Shown one piece after another: positions 48,223 through 60,721 of a stretch of DNA of 64,000 nt. Source of the stretch: Melampsora larici-populina 98AG31. Lineage: Eukaryota; Basidiomycota; Pucciniomycetes; Pucciniales; Melampsoraceae. The notes under the pieces are model-generated. The model was not told the DNA's origin, ran no database searches, and saw only the letters and a list, made by a program, of their open reading frames with translations. The DNA lies in contig NW_006768793.1 in NCBI RefSeq assembly GCF_000204055.1, positions 959,983 to 1,023,982 on the forward strand, read 5' to 3'. Within the stretch, counting starts at the first letter, position 1, and each line of letters opens with the position of its first letter. The position numbers were made by a program, and so were the translations under genes.

Positions 48223-49179
48223 GTGGTTGATCTAGTTTCAAGTCATCTCTACAATTTCATTTTATTGAGGACTAGAATTGTCTTGAGATTTTTATTGCAA
48301 AGGTTTGGCACAAGGGTTCCTAAAGATAATAAGTAGGAAGCTGGAGCTTGTGTGGTTCATGTTGTCAGATTCCTGTCTATTTTACAGATGCAGTTCCCTT
48401 TCTTGCTAGTCGAAACTACAACATCAGTATGGTTAAAAGATTTCTATGATTCAATTTCTGGTCTTTGTTTTTCTTTCTGATCTATATATTGTAGGGTTGC
48501 TGTGATATGTTTGAGTTTCTTTCTAGCTTGTTTTAGATGCTTCATACATACCTCATTCCTTTCAACTCCTTGTAGCTTTTCTGAAATCATGTGCCCTTTC
48601 CTCCCTGGTTTCTCCTACCTTGAAGATTCAGACTGCCATGTGTTCTTTGGCTCCAGTTTTCCATTATAATTCTATTGCACAATCCTCAGGAACCTTGTTC
48701 AAGACAAGCATGTGAGTCAAAACAAATGTGAAGGTAGGTTTGAAGAGACAAATTTAAATTGGTCTTCCAAGCAAAACTGATTAAAAAGTAAAAAGCAGAC
48801 CTCTTTTATTCTAACTTGAGCTTTCTTGGGTCAAGAATTTCTTTTGATACCCACCACTATAGTTTTATATCTTTATTCACACAAGCCTTGACTTACAAAT
48901 TGTTAAAGCAGAATCCCCTATTTGGGATTTAGTCTCAACATCACAATAAAGAACTAGGATGATGGCTGATTTGATCAAAAGATTAACATTTGTGATTGCA
49001 TAAAGTCTACCATGATCTTGAATTTATTAGAAAAAAATGGAAAGTAGATTTGTTTGCAAAAAAAGATATTAAACAACAAAAAAAGAAGAAGAAAAGAATT
49101 CCAAATATGATATATGAGTGGTATAAACCAATTGAAAGATCAATTGATGTGATGAAAGATGGTTTATTATGAAAAATTC
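48223..49179. other. Intergenic between convergent genes
   Basis: AT-rich sequence; no ORF above noise. Confidence 0.4.
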
Positions 49180-50589
49180 TTAAAATGATTTCTTTTGATT
49201 TAAGACGATTTCATTTAATAAGTTTTCCATGATTGATACATTCTTTAAATCGATTTGATTAAACCTTTTACGTTTTTGAATCATTTTAAACTCATTCCTT
49301 TGATCATCAAGTTCCAATCCATTTAAATCAGTTCTTCGTGAATCGAATTCAGATTTCACGATTCTTTCGGCATTCATTTCATCTTTAATCATCAATTCTA
49401 TGATCCGTTTAATCAAACTTTGAATTTCATCATTAATTTCTAAACCTAAAGTTTTCATATCGATTAATAATTCTTTAATTTCAAACAAATCATAAGTTTC
49501 ATTCGAATGAAGTTTTAAAATCTCTTCATAAATTTCGGAACTTAATCCTAAATATTTGATCATCGGATTCGAATGATTTCGAATATAATTAAATAAATAT
49601 AAAGATAGGTTCGGTTGATAAAACGTTTGATAAAACGTTTGGATTAAGTGTAGTAAGATTTTAGATGAGATTGGACTTAGACAAATCGGTTTTTGGTTGG
49701 AAATCTCTTTAGAAAATTCAATGTATTCTTTTAAATTCACTTCACTTAAACTTTCGTCTGTTTGAGTCATCGATTTCGAAGATTTATCTTTCGGATTAGA
49801 TTGATGATTCTGATGATCCATGAAATGTTTTTCTACCCATTCTAATAATGCATGATCAGTTTCGATTTGATTAATAAGATGAATCTTTTCATCTATGATT
49901 TCTTTCATCATATCTTCTAACTGAATATCTTCTAATGATTTAAAATTCGTTCTTTTTCTATTTAATGTACTTTTGGTTTGAAGTTTTAAGATAGTTTGAT
50001 ATTCTGATCCATTAAAGAAATCAAATTCATTACGATCTTCTTGATCTGTTGATTCGCTCAGATTGGTTTCTTCTTGATTCAGTTCGTGCTTAGGAATCGA
50101 TAGGTCTTGTAATAAATCCAATGCTATCATTCTTTCCCTATGGTTCATTTTGACTCTTTCTGCTTGAGTTCGTTGCATTGAATTCATTGGTTTTAATGGC
50201 TTGATCACTTGAGTATCATCTTCAGGTATTTGAGTTCGACTTGATGATCCTATTGAATCGTTGTTTGGTTTGGATGTGTTCCATTGGTTCAGATAATTTG
50301 GAATCCCTGCTCTTTCTCTCAAACGTGGTTTAAACTTGATGGAATTTTTTGAGTTCGATTCTATTCCTACGAGTTCATTTAAATAGAACCTAAAGAAAGG
50401 TTTGGAAAGTTTGTTTCATTTCATTTCCTTTTCATTTTTGTTAGTTAGATTCTCTTTTTCAAGTTTTTCAATTTACAAATGATAAACTAACTTACGATGT
50501 TGTTGAGAATTGGAATGTTTTGAGTTTTAAAGTGTTGAAGTGTTTAATGTTTTGATATTTCTTCTCAATTGTCTTAATTCTAATTTCAT
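49180..50589 (-). CDS. Putative mitochondrial expression factor (Mtf2-like?), start unresolved
   Basis: A long minus-strand exon, 50389-49180, encodes about 402 residues beginning FYLNELVGIE and ending NQKKSF; an acceptor CTTTAG precedes it, and a GTAAGT donor at 50495 suggests an exon ending at 50496. That exon is open in the right phase but has no ATG back to a TGA; an ATG at 50589 opens a basic, presequence-like N-terminus (MKLELRQLRRNIKTLN) in a frame that hits TAA near 50530, so a 1-nt difference in an A-run or an unseen exon is needed. The C-terminal 200 residues are helical, of the type SSEIYEEILKLHS...EIKELLIDMKTLGLEIND, reminiscent of the Mtf2 (Nam1) C-terminal domain, which acts in mitochondrial transcription and translation. 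That assignment is tentative. Confidence 0.6.
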
Positions 50590-51109
50590 TTCACTCTTGA
50601 GTTGAAAATGAATTTCTTGAAGCCCGAGTTATGAATTTTTGCAAAAATTGAAACCCAAAGCACAACTTCAATCGGGTTTATCCGCCTCGAGCCCTGAGCT
50701 CTCACTCGTGACTCGGTACTTTTACTGATACCTAAGTCTTAAGTACATAAGCGCTTACTTATCTGATTGTCTTCATCTTCACTCTCTTGACTGTCAATCC
50801 TTTATTTTATCCGATTTCTTTGATTCACGCTTCGTCAACTCTATTTGCATATTTATTCTTTACAAGCAATGACTCTCACTAAGGTTTTTAAACATCAGGA
50901 TCAAGAGTCTAATTTATGTAGTTTCTTATTTTGTTTTCCATATGTAAGTTTCATCAAATGACATGAATCAATTCACTTTTTTGACAAGCACCTAATGTTC
51001 TGATGAATCTAGTCTATAAAAATCCAAAAGGGTTTCCATAAAAATTCGAAAGAAATTCAACATCTCAGGTATAACCCAACATTGATATAATATTCATCTT
51101 TTTTCATGA
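50590..51109. other. Intergenic
   Basis: 5' flank of the gene at 49180-50589 and 3' flank of UTP18. A locally GC-richer patch lies at about 50650-50740. Nothing else recognised. Confidence 0.4.
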
Positions 51110-53070
51110 TCATTTCATTTTCGTAGTACGTTTAGACCACCAACCCAAAGAGTACAAAAGTACCGTGCCCTTTGTATTCGAGATCGCCATCATATCACTT
51201 TTACTACTAAAACTAACATCTGATACATGTCCTAGAGGAGTACCAGAAGTAGGCCAATTAGAAAAAACAGTAGCACTCGGTAAATGTACCTAAACAAAAA
51301 CAAAAATCAATCAGAAAATTTAATAAAGATTTGAAGGATAAAGATTCATCACATACCAATTTAAGTTGATCTTTTTTAGAATCACTAGCAATAGCTAAAA
51401 TCTGACCATCTGAATTAAATTTCATCGTACTAACCGAAGTGGTTAGATTCTCAATCGTCTTCAATGGTTTTCTTTCGATTCCAAACAATCTATCTTCTTC
51501 ATTTTCATCATTACACCAATCTTGATCATCATAAAGATTCACAATCCCAGTTTGACTTCCAATAGCAGTATAAGATCGACCTGTACTTTTACCACAATCT
51601 TTATCAGTGGTGGTTATCAATGTAGGATTAAATCCACCATGATCCATCCAAGTACTCATTAATTTTCTCATCCTCATATCCCAAACTGATACTTCTGCAT
51701 TATGACTAACGGTCAAAAGTTGAGTTCCGTTTCGATTCCAAGATAAACTTTTGATTGGATTATTTGATTTTAATGTACCAATCACTTGAGATGAACCGAT
51801 ATTATTTGACCAATCTACTAATTGAATCAAACCTCTTAATCCAAGAAAGGCAACGATTTGACCTTGAGGTGAAAATGAGAATCGACTTAAAGAGGTACCT
51901 TTGATTGATTGTGATAAAGCTGATTTGGTAAATAAGTTTTCAGGTGATTTAATACATTGACATGATCCTAAATCAAATGTATAAAAATATGGTCGATTTC
52001 CAGTCATGAGAAGTGTTGAAGAAGTTTGAGTTGAAGGACAAAATTCAGCTGTAGTGATAGGTAAATCAGGTGTATGAACATGATGTAATACAGGATTATG
52101 TTTTCCATCGATTTTAAAAAATGATAATTTGTGTGATTTAGGTGAAGCCGTAAAAAGGATAGGTGATGTTGGATGAAATTGAATAGCAGAAATAGGTGAT
52201 TTCGTAGTCGATGTAACAGCTTGATTTGCATCTCTTAATCGTTCAACCTGAAGTTCACCTTTAGGTAATGTAGCACCTGGTCGATAAGTTGGTTTAACCT
52301 TTAAGATCTTTCCAGTCGTTCTAAGAGCTTGTTCGATTCCACCATCGTCTTTTTCTTCATCAGATTGATCTGATTCGACTTGAGCATTATCACCTGCCTT
52401 ACGCTTCAAGTTTTTACGGTCCTTTAGCCAAGTTGGTGTAGGGTTCATCCTTTCGAATTGTTCTCGAAGTCGAAGTTCGTATTCTTCTCCATCAATAGTT
52501 CCTTCAGCTCTACCCCCGGCTACATCATCTAAATCATCTACTTTTCGTAACTTTTTAAGACGACTTGGTCCATTGGTCAAAGAAACCGAGACTTGAGCAA
52601 TAGATTTATCTTGCCATAGTGGTTCTCTGGTACTCTGTGTAGGTTTTGCTTTAGGTTGTGCTGTTGGTAAAGTAACCTCGGATGGTCCGAGTGACGAGAT
52701 TTGATTTGTACCATCATCGATCATAAATAACTGAAAATAAAGAAATTCAATTCATCAGACTCAAAATTTATCAAATGAGAAAAGTGATAGGATATACCTC
52801 TTCATCTTTGACACCCTCCAATTCACCATCAGCTCCATTTATCTGATTTTCACCCTCGATTTCTTCTTGATCTTGTGGATCATTCCAAGTGACTTGTTTT
52901 TGTTTACCTTTAGTAGAAGCAGCTTGACCAAAGACAGCTTCTTCTAATTCGATTTCTTCATTTGTTAATGGTTTCAAACTTGAATCTGAGATAGTTTGAT
53001 TTGAAGTGGTAGATATCATTTGATGATCTGATGCTACCTTTGATCTTTTTTGATTTCGTTTGTTGACCAT
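51110..53070 (-). CDS. UTP18: U3 snoRNA-associated WD40 protein UTP18, 608 aa
   Basis: Exons (right to left): 53070-52798, 52730-51357, 51289-51110; 1,827 bp, 609 codons. ATG at 53070 gives MVNKRNQKRSK. The N-terminal 200 residues are charged and disordered, with LEEAVFGQ and LRxQFERMNPTPTWL, a conserved UTP18 segment. WD repeats follow: ISAIQFHPTSPILFTAS, ITTAEFCPSTQ, IKSLSWNRNGTQLLTVSHNAEVSVWDMR, GIVNLYDDQD, VSTMKFNSDGQILAIASDSKKDQLKLVHLPSATVFSNWPTS, and the C-terminal GHVSDVSFSSKSDMMAI...GTVLLYSL. UTP18 belongs to the UTP-B module of the nucleolar SSU processome that matures 18S rRNA. Length and motif order match the family. Confidence 0.95.
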
Positions 53071-56000
53071 TGTGATTGGTTGGTTTTCTTGTCTTTTCAA
53101 TGTTTTGATGGTGGGATTCCTAGAAAAATTTAAAAAACTGAAATCAATGATTGCTTGTCATGTACAACTTCAATGTCACACTGGATTTCACGGGGTGTGA
53201 CTGGCGAGCACTGTTACATCAACACATGTCACAGAGCTAATCAAACCTAACCCACAGTAAAGATCAATGTCACAAAGTTTTGCATGCTGCAATATTGTTA
53301 TGTATCCAAGTGTTAGCAAACTGTATTTATTGTTCATAACAGTCAGAAATAGTAAGATCAGGAGTGGTAAACATTCCAGAATCCAGATGCTTCAAACACA
53401 CAGAGGCTTTACCTTCCACCTTAGATTGGGGATGAGTTCACGCTAATGTGAGATTGTCACTCAATACACTCTGCATTGTGAATTCAGTAGGATAGAACAT
53501 AGTCATGAATGGCAAACAATCAAACACAGATCAAATACCTGACAGTCTCACTGAAACTCTACGGCTTACAAGAATTAATGGTTAAAGATAAATATTCACT
53601 AAAGTTTTTTTTAAAAAAATAGGTCAAAAAAAAGAAAAGCTCAAAGAATGTTATTGAAGATCAAAAGACTTAATTTACTCCGGTGTTTGACTAAATGACC
53701 ATCTTGTGTAGGTCTAATGTCATACTATTTTGACTTGTTTAGTTGGTGGATTATTCAACAAAGCGTCTAAGCACTTTTAAAAAACACACACAAGTATGAC
53801 TTAAAATTTCTCTTGGGTTGCTTCTGTTTATTCTTAAGTCACCTTTACTTTAATGTAGTTCTTTTATTGTTTACACTCCATTTCTTTTTATAATATATTT
53901 GGTTTATGTTATCTTATTTCTTTTATTATACCATGAAGAGATTCTACATTTAGGGGATACAGAAGCTTCACTCAAGAAAGTGAAAGCAGCTTGATAAATA
54001 GACAATGTTGGCAAATAGTCAAGTTAGCTTGTTGAAGTGCATGTTTAGTAGTGCACCATCATACACTCTGTTTGCAAGTTGTACCTTCAATTTCTCCCAT
54101 TTCCAACTTGATCCTTGAATGTGATTTTCAGAATCAAATCCAACATTCCTTCTCACTTGAGCCAAGTTTGTGAAAGTTAAACCAAATCACATCTCACAAT
54201 GCTTGTATATTTAATGCTTCACTATCCAAGTCAAGATAGCTTGACCAAAAGTATTTGAAAACATATGGATCACACCAAAAGAATTATAGGTACCTCATGA
54301 TATTCTTCAAGGATTGTAACAAGATTCCAGTGCAGAGGTAACAACAAATGTATCCATATTTGTTTACTCGAAGCCCACTGAATTTTGATCTCCATGGCAT
54401 GGCTTGTGTTATCAATAGAGCTACATCCATAAACAACTTCTTAAAACTCTTTATTCTGTGATAAAGTTGAAATCAATTTTTTTGTGTCTGAGTGACAAAC
54501 CAGAATTGAGAAGGATTCTTGTTGATGAAGATATTCTATCTTCCCACAATCTTGTCTGTAATAATGTGAGTATTCCTAAACTGTGAGTTGGTTCAACTCA
54601 TTTTAACAAATTCTTGGTGAAATCTTTTATCAGTGAAAGTTTTGAAAATACATACTTTGAAAGAGTTTTCAAAGACCTATGTCTCTAACACTGTCAATAT
54701 TAAACACTATCCCAAATGGAATAATTAATATGATTTTTTTGATTGGAATCTATTTGTCAACAATTAATCATTCCAAAAAAAAAAGAAAAATCATCCCAAT
54801 TGGGAGAGTGTTTAATCATGACAGTGTAAAGAACCTATGTTATGGAAATAAAACACACATGATAAATAAGAGATCTAAGGAAAACTTCAGAAATTGTATA
54901 TCTTCAATTCCATAACTCCTTTTTTGATCACATTTCATAATAGGTATCAGGACTTTATGTATGCTCCTCTTCTATACCCTGGTTCCGTTGTAAGTTAATC
55001 AGAAAGTCAATAAATGGTCCCAAAACCTTTTCATCTTTTTCAAAGATTTGATCAAAATCAATCAATCAAAAATTCAACAAGAGGATTTTAGCAATGTAGG
55101 ACCTTCCAAACCCACCAGATTGTTTTGATTCATTAAATCAAGACAGGTGTACTACATGTATCAGGGATGAGATAACACAACTTCAATGTGATCTTGCCTT
55201 TATTATTCTACCAGATTGTCAGCAATTGTAGATAATTGAAGATACCTTTGTCAAAGTTATAAGTTTAACTTTGTACCGTATTCTGGATGTAAACTATTGA
55301 TCACTAGAACCAACTTTGTGTAAGTAGTATAATTGAAGTGTTATGAAAGGATGCAGAACCAGACCCACCAAGTTTGAGGGCTGTGAAGTAGGTTGGATAT
55401 GAAGATGAAGTGCTTTTTAAACTGTTTTGTCTTGTTTTGTAGTGTTTTAGGTAAATTTAAATAATCCTTAATCCTGTTTACCTCTTTTGACAGAATTCAT
55501 CAACTCTTTCTCAAACAAAATATCAACTCAAACACAAAACAATCGACTCCACTGAACCTCCACTGAGCCTCCACAGGTTCCTCCAGTACCTCCACCAGTA
55601 CCTCCACGGGGAATTCCCACAGACCTCCACTATATCGAGGCATCATCGATACCTCCACTATCAAGTAAAGTAAACCAAAGTGGTCTTCTCCGAGCATTTT
55701 CAAACCCAATACGTCACATTACGTTTGGTTTTACATAGTGGACAACCAGACTTGAGCAATTCTGAATTCATTGAAAACTTCTACACCTATGGACATGGGC
55801 CATCGAGGTAAGTTGTACTGTACATAATCAGTTCAAATTATCATATTATACCATCCGATTTGGTGGAAAAACTACCACCAACACCGAAAAGAATACTCGC
55901 CACCTCAGTGGCTCTTCCACCCACTGCAGGTGTGGAAAACCGTATGGAAAAAATGCCAAAGGCATGGGTAAAAAAGTTGAACCAGTTCAAGACGATTTCT

Positions 56001-56156
56001 TGAGTTCTTTTATTGAACGTGTATACAACTTTAAAAGGTCATAAGTAAATCCAGTACATAAATCAAAAGGAAGCTTTTTTTTGGTTTGACAGAGTCGTTT
56101 CTTTAAATCCGAGTCGAATTTTTTACTACATACCCTTCAAAAGACATTTTTCAAGG
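53071..56156. other. 3.1-kb AT-rich intergenic region, no gene recognised
   Basis: ORFs (54679-54915, 55500-55709 minus) show no motif. 55548-55675 contains about nine CCTCCA(C) words at irregular 10-20 bp spacing, a degenerate minisatellite. 55870-55970 is Cys/Pro-codon-like but not open. The last 100 bp are the promoter of the hydrolase gene. Confidence 0.4.
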
Positions 56157-57131
56157 ATGTTGATTAAATCTTTTTCGATGATGACTTTGATATCTAATCT
56201 TATAGTAGCCAGTTCTAATCATCGATTAGAAGAAAACATAAGTTATGATACAGATCCATTTCAAAAACTCGATCTTTATACACCTATCAACCCTTCAAAT
56301 CAACTTGAACCACTCTTAATTTATGTTCATGGTGGTGCATGGCGAAGTGGTAAGAGTGTTTTTAACAATTTCTTAAAACTTTTGAAATATTCATGATGAA
56401 TTCGATCATTGTTTTGATTTTTCGATTTCTCTCTCTTTACAGGTGATAAAGCTGAAGGTACAAATCAAGTTTTAATCGATAGTCTTTCAATTCGATTTCC
56501 AAAATGGTCAATCTCTACCATCAACTATCGACTCTCAATAGGAACTCATCCAGTAATCCATCCAGCTCATAATCAAGATGTATCAAAAGCTGTGAATTTC
56601 TTATTAAACAGATCTAATCCTCAATATGATCGAACTCGAATTTATCTTTTGGGTCATTCAGTTGGAGCATTCATTTGTCTTTCAATCTCAGGAATCTTAT
56701 CTAATAATGATCCAAGTAGTATAATTCAAACTCCAAAATCTGTCATCGGACTTGGTCTTCTAGATGGGATATATGGTTTAAGAGAATTAATTCAAGAATA
56801 TCCAGATTATATTGATTTTGTTCAAGAAGCCATAGGACCAGATGGACAACCAAATGATTGGCAAACCGTTTCACCTTTACATTGGTCTTTATCTACTTCT
56901 AATTTCCCAATTTCTTCTAAACTTTTGATCATTCATTCTAAAGATGATAGTCTTTTATCTACTAAACAAACTGATCTTTTCGTTAATCATTTAAATCAAT
57001 TGGTTAAAACTCAAAGTAATGGTCCTAAACTTTTACTTGAACCTGATCTTACTTCTGTAATTGGTGATCATGATGAACTCTTAGGCTCAAATCAATTAGC
57101 TGATCGGATTGTTAAATGGCTAAATCCTTAA
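56157..57131 (+). CDS. Alpha/beta hydrolase, kynurenine formamidase-like esterase, 293 aa
   Basis: Exons 56157-56349 and 56443-57131; 882 bp, 294 codons. Short hydrophobic N-terminus (MMTLISNLIVAS), then LLIYVHGGAWRSGDK: the HGGxW oxyanion-hole motif of the BNA7/arylformamidase group. GHSVGA is the nucleophile elbow (GxSxG, Ser), IHSKDDSLL carries the acid Asp and GDHDELL the His, completing a catalytic triad. The family cleaves N-formylkynurenine in tryptophan catabolism, but HGGxW is shared by other small esterases/lipases, so the substrate is not certain. Whether the N-terminal hydrophobic stretch is a signal or anchor is open. Confidence 0.88.
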
Positions 57132-58173
57132 ACCACTTGATTCTTTTGCTTTGGAAATTGTTTGAATAAGATTTGATATACATATGAATATGTCTTCATC
57201 CCAGGAGCCTTTCATGAACTGATTTCTTGGCAATTTCCATCATCTCAATTTCAAAGCTTGATTGTTTTTAGAGTCAGACTCATACCACCGGATTTGTTTA
57301 GACCCTTTCATTTTCTATCCTGTTTCATCAAAGGAGTCTGCAACTTTGTCACATTTTTCATATCAGCTCAAAGTTCAAGGGAGCGTCCAACAGACGTGAT
57401 TTGTTCAAAACGTGATGGCAAAAAACCCGTATGAAATTACCCATAACACACTGCACTGTGATGCTGCCTGAGTGCATGCTTGTTGAGGTTGAAGTGAGAT
57501 AGCAACCTTGAGTGATGCTAGTTTTGTCAAACTGAGTCAATTTTTTCTTCCAGGAATGATGAACTGATACAATGTGTCCATCAAAGGAAAGGATGAAGTA
57601 GATTAAGATCTGTCAAAACTTCTCAAGTCTAATCAGACTCATTCTGATAAAAATATTCAACTCACAAACCAATTGACAAGAAATCAATTCAAAAGGCGCT
57701 TCCTTTGAAGAAGAAGATCCAAAGTTGACAAGGTATCATGTTTTTTTTCTACATTTCAAAAGATGCCAATTCATCAAAGTCACAACATCTTACCACCTCT
57801 GAAATCACTTTTCCAAAATGAAGATTTGAAAAGAATACCAAAACTTTCAAATAAGATTGATTGACTTTAATCCAAGATAAGTCATAAAGTCTACTTGTAT
57901 TTTGCTTTCACAATTCATACCTAATGCAATTCCATATAAAAATCTATTATAAATCTAAACAAAACTTGAAGAAAAAAAAATCTATCTAATAAGATTCAAA
58001 TAACCTTGAGTTTGATTTAAATCGATTTGAATTCTTGAAAACCATCTAAACTTGCGAGCGGATACCTAGCAGGAATTCTTGTGATAAGCCTTTTTTTACT
58101 TTTTCAATCTTCACTCGTATCGTGCCACAGAACCTCATTCATGAGCCGGACCACCAGGGAACACTAGCTCATA
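57132..58173. other. Intergenic between convergent genes
   Basis: 3' flanks of the hydrolase and helicase genes. Nothing recognised. Confidence 0.4.
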
Positions 58174-60721
58174 CTAGGCTCTACCTCTACCAGCTGGTTT
58201 AGAACCCCTACCCCTAGCATTACCACCACCTCGTCTATCATTACCACCACCTCGTCTATCAAACTCAGAAGGATCTGGTTTAATGATTCTCAAACCAGGT
58301 ACACCTCTCAATCCCATCATTCCTACCGTTTTGGCCAGTAGTCCAGGTGTAAGATCAGATTGATACCTCATCCCATCTCTTACATACTCATTCGCAGTCC
58401 TGACTAAACCTACTGGATCAAACCCACAGACTTTCATCTTTCCTTTATAATATCCTAACCATGCTGCATAGGTTTGATCTTTTGATTGTTCTGAAATTTG
58501 ATCTAATGCTTCATCTGTTTCGGATCGATCCAAGTCGATCGGTGGATGAGGTTTGAGTGGCATACTACTCATTTGACCTTGTGTTAAGAATTTTTGCTCA
58601 AAAGGAGCCAGAATGATGATACCTCGTCCTGTGGCTCCACCTCGAGCTGTCCGACCTAGACCTGATGAAAGAGATCAATGAGATGATGAGTAAGTGATAT
58701 ACACACGACAAGAATTTCGTCATATGAAAATGACAAACGATGCACATAATCCTCAGGTGTCATCGGGAGTCCAACTTGAACAACCTGCGTGAGGTCACCA
58801 TAGGACAATCATCAGTTTTATCGTTTAAATGGGAGAAAGATTTGGGAAAAGAAGAAGCACAAACCGTGGTGACATTAGGATAGTCTACTCCACGACCCGA
58901 AACATCACTCGTGACTAAAACCCCAGATTCGCAATCACTAAACTTTTTAGCCGTTTTAGTACGAGCCCCCTGTGCGATCCTAGAATGAAGTTCAAAGACT
59001 GGCACTCGATCCTTCAAACAATATTTCAAAACTTCTCCACCTAATCCTGTAGCACGTGCGGTAGGAAAGAAGACCATTGTTTTTGATTTAGGACCGTGTG
59101 TAATAAGATCTTGTTTGATGATCTCTAGTAAAGCAGCGAAATGATCATGTAGATGAGCAATCACAAAGTCTTGTTGAACGTGTAGATGAGCGTTGATGTC
59201 TTCAGCTTTAAGTGTAGAGATATGAGCATGGTTTGGAAGTAAGACGGCGTTTTTGACCTAAGGAGCAGGGATGATTCATGAAGAAATGTATTGAATTATC
59301 GTAGAAACAAATCAACTTGGAACACATCAAGAGAGGATGTCAACACAACCGAGGCCATCAAATAGATACGGATGGCCAGAAAAGGTTGAGCTTAACAGAT
59401 TGGAAAACTTGATGAATTACACACCTTCATAACTTCAGCAGGTATGGTAGCAGAGAATAACATACTCTGCCTAGGAACTGATCTTCGGTCTGGTAAAGTT
59501 TGTAAAATTTGATCGATATCAGGCTTGAATCCCATATCTAACAGCCTAAGAAAAAAAATCAAGCGGGATTGTCAAAACACTTTATTGTTCAAGAGGGAGT
59601 GAGTAAACCACACTCACCTATCTGCCTCATCCAAAATGAAAAATCGAAGTTGCCGTAGCTGGCCTTGAAGTCCTTGGTTGAGTAAATGGTCTTTAAGTCG
59701 CCCTGGAGTGGCAACTAAGACATCACACCGATTGTTTTTCAACTTATTGATCTCCGTATTTATGCTGGAAAAAAATTACGAATACAACACATGAGTAAAG
59801 TGTTGCAATGACATATTTTATATCTGTGATCGAACGGAAGAGCGTCTGTTGTGCTACTCACTTCGTACCTCCCACAACGCATTGTACTCCAAACGAAGTA
59901 CCCTCTAGCAAAGGCTGACATTCACGTGCAATCTATCGAAAAGTTTCCAAAATGTTAACACAAATTGATCTTCCAACAAAAAGCGCTGTTAGCTTACTTG
60001 AGCAGCTAATTCACGAGTTGGGGATATAATCAAGATTGAGATTTGTCGATTGGGTGGCATTGGTGTTAGGTTTCGAAGTTTTTCTACTGCTGGTACCAAG
60101 AATGCCAGAGTCTTTCCAGTACCTGGTAACACGATCGAACACATATACCCGGACGAAAAATAACATTGGTATGGATTTTCCCAAGATCAAAGCGGCGTGT
60201 TCTGAGCAAGACTAACCTGTTTTAGCTTGCGCAAGTACATCTTGACCCCCCAAGACGGCCTAACATCAAAAACAATTGGATTAGATAGATGATTTGATAA
60301 ATTGATTAATGAAAGTGCTCACATCAAGTGTAGCAGCTTGAATCTCAGACATAGTTTCAAAAGGAATAACAGCTTTCAAACCAGTCGAAAGAGCCGTATC
60401 AGCAAACCGACGAGTACTTCCTAAAGACTGAGGTTCATCTTGATCGACATCCATTGCATCAGCTTGATTTTGAAACTCTCTAGGCGTTCCAAGTTTCGTA
60501 GTATTGGAGGTTTGTTGGGATTGAGGTTTCCTAGATCGATGTTGAGAAGGTTTTGCTGATGTACGACTTGAAGATTTTTGTGGATCTGACATTTTTAATG
60601 TAGTTGATGAAACTGATTTTGATGTTGTGATTTGATCCAACCGAGGAAATCTCATTGGAAAGCGAGTTTGGATTGAGAATGAAATCGACGGAATAGGACG
60701 AAATAATAATCGAGGTATCAT
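58174..60721 (-). CDS. Mitochondrial DEAD-box RNA helicase, MSS116-like, 610 aa
   Basis: Exons (right to left): 60721-60323, 60259-60217, 60122-59998, 59932-59862, 59764-59618, 59545-59425, 59257-58865, 58784-58739, 58661-58174; 1,833 bp, 611 codons, no stop. ATG at 60721 gives [21 protein letters not shown], an Arg-rich acid-free leader typical of a mitochondrial presequence. Helicase motifs: [10 protein letters not shown] (Q region), AQAKTGTGKT (I), PTRELAAQ (Ia), ATPGR (Ib), DEAD (II, split by a splice junction), SAT (III), VFFPTA (IV), [12 protein letters not shown] (V), [10 protein letters not shown] (VI). An MSS116-type C-terminal extension and an RGG/RG-rich basic tail ([12 protein letters not shown]) follow. 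Family role: ATP-dependent chaperone for mitochondrial group I/II intron splicing and translation; orthology to MSS116 is inferred. Confidence 0.94.
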
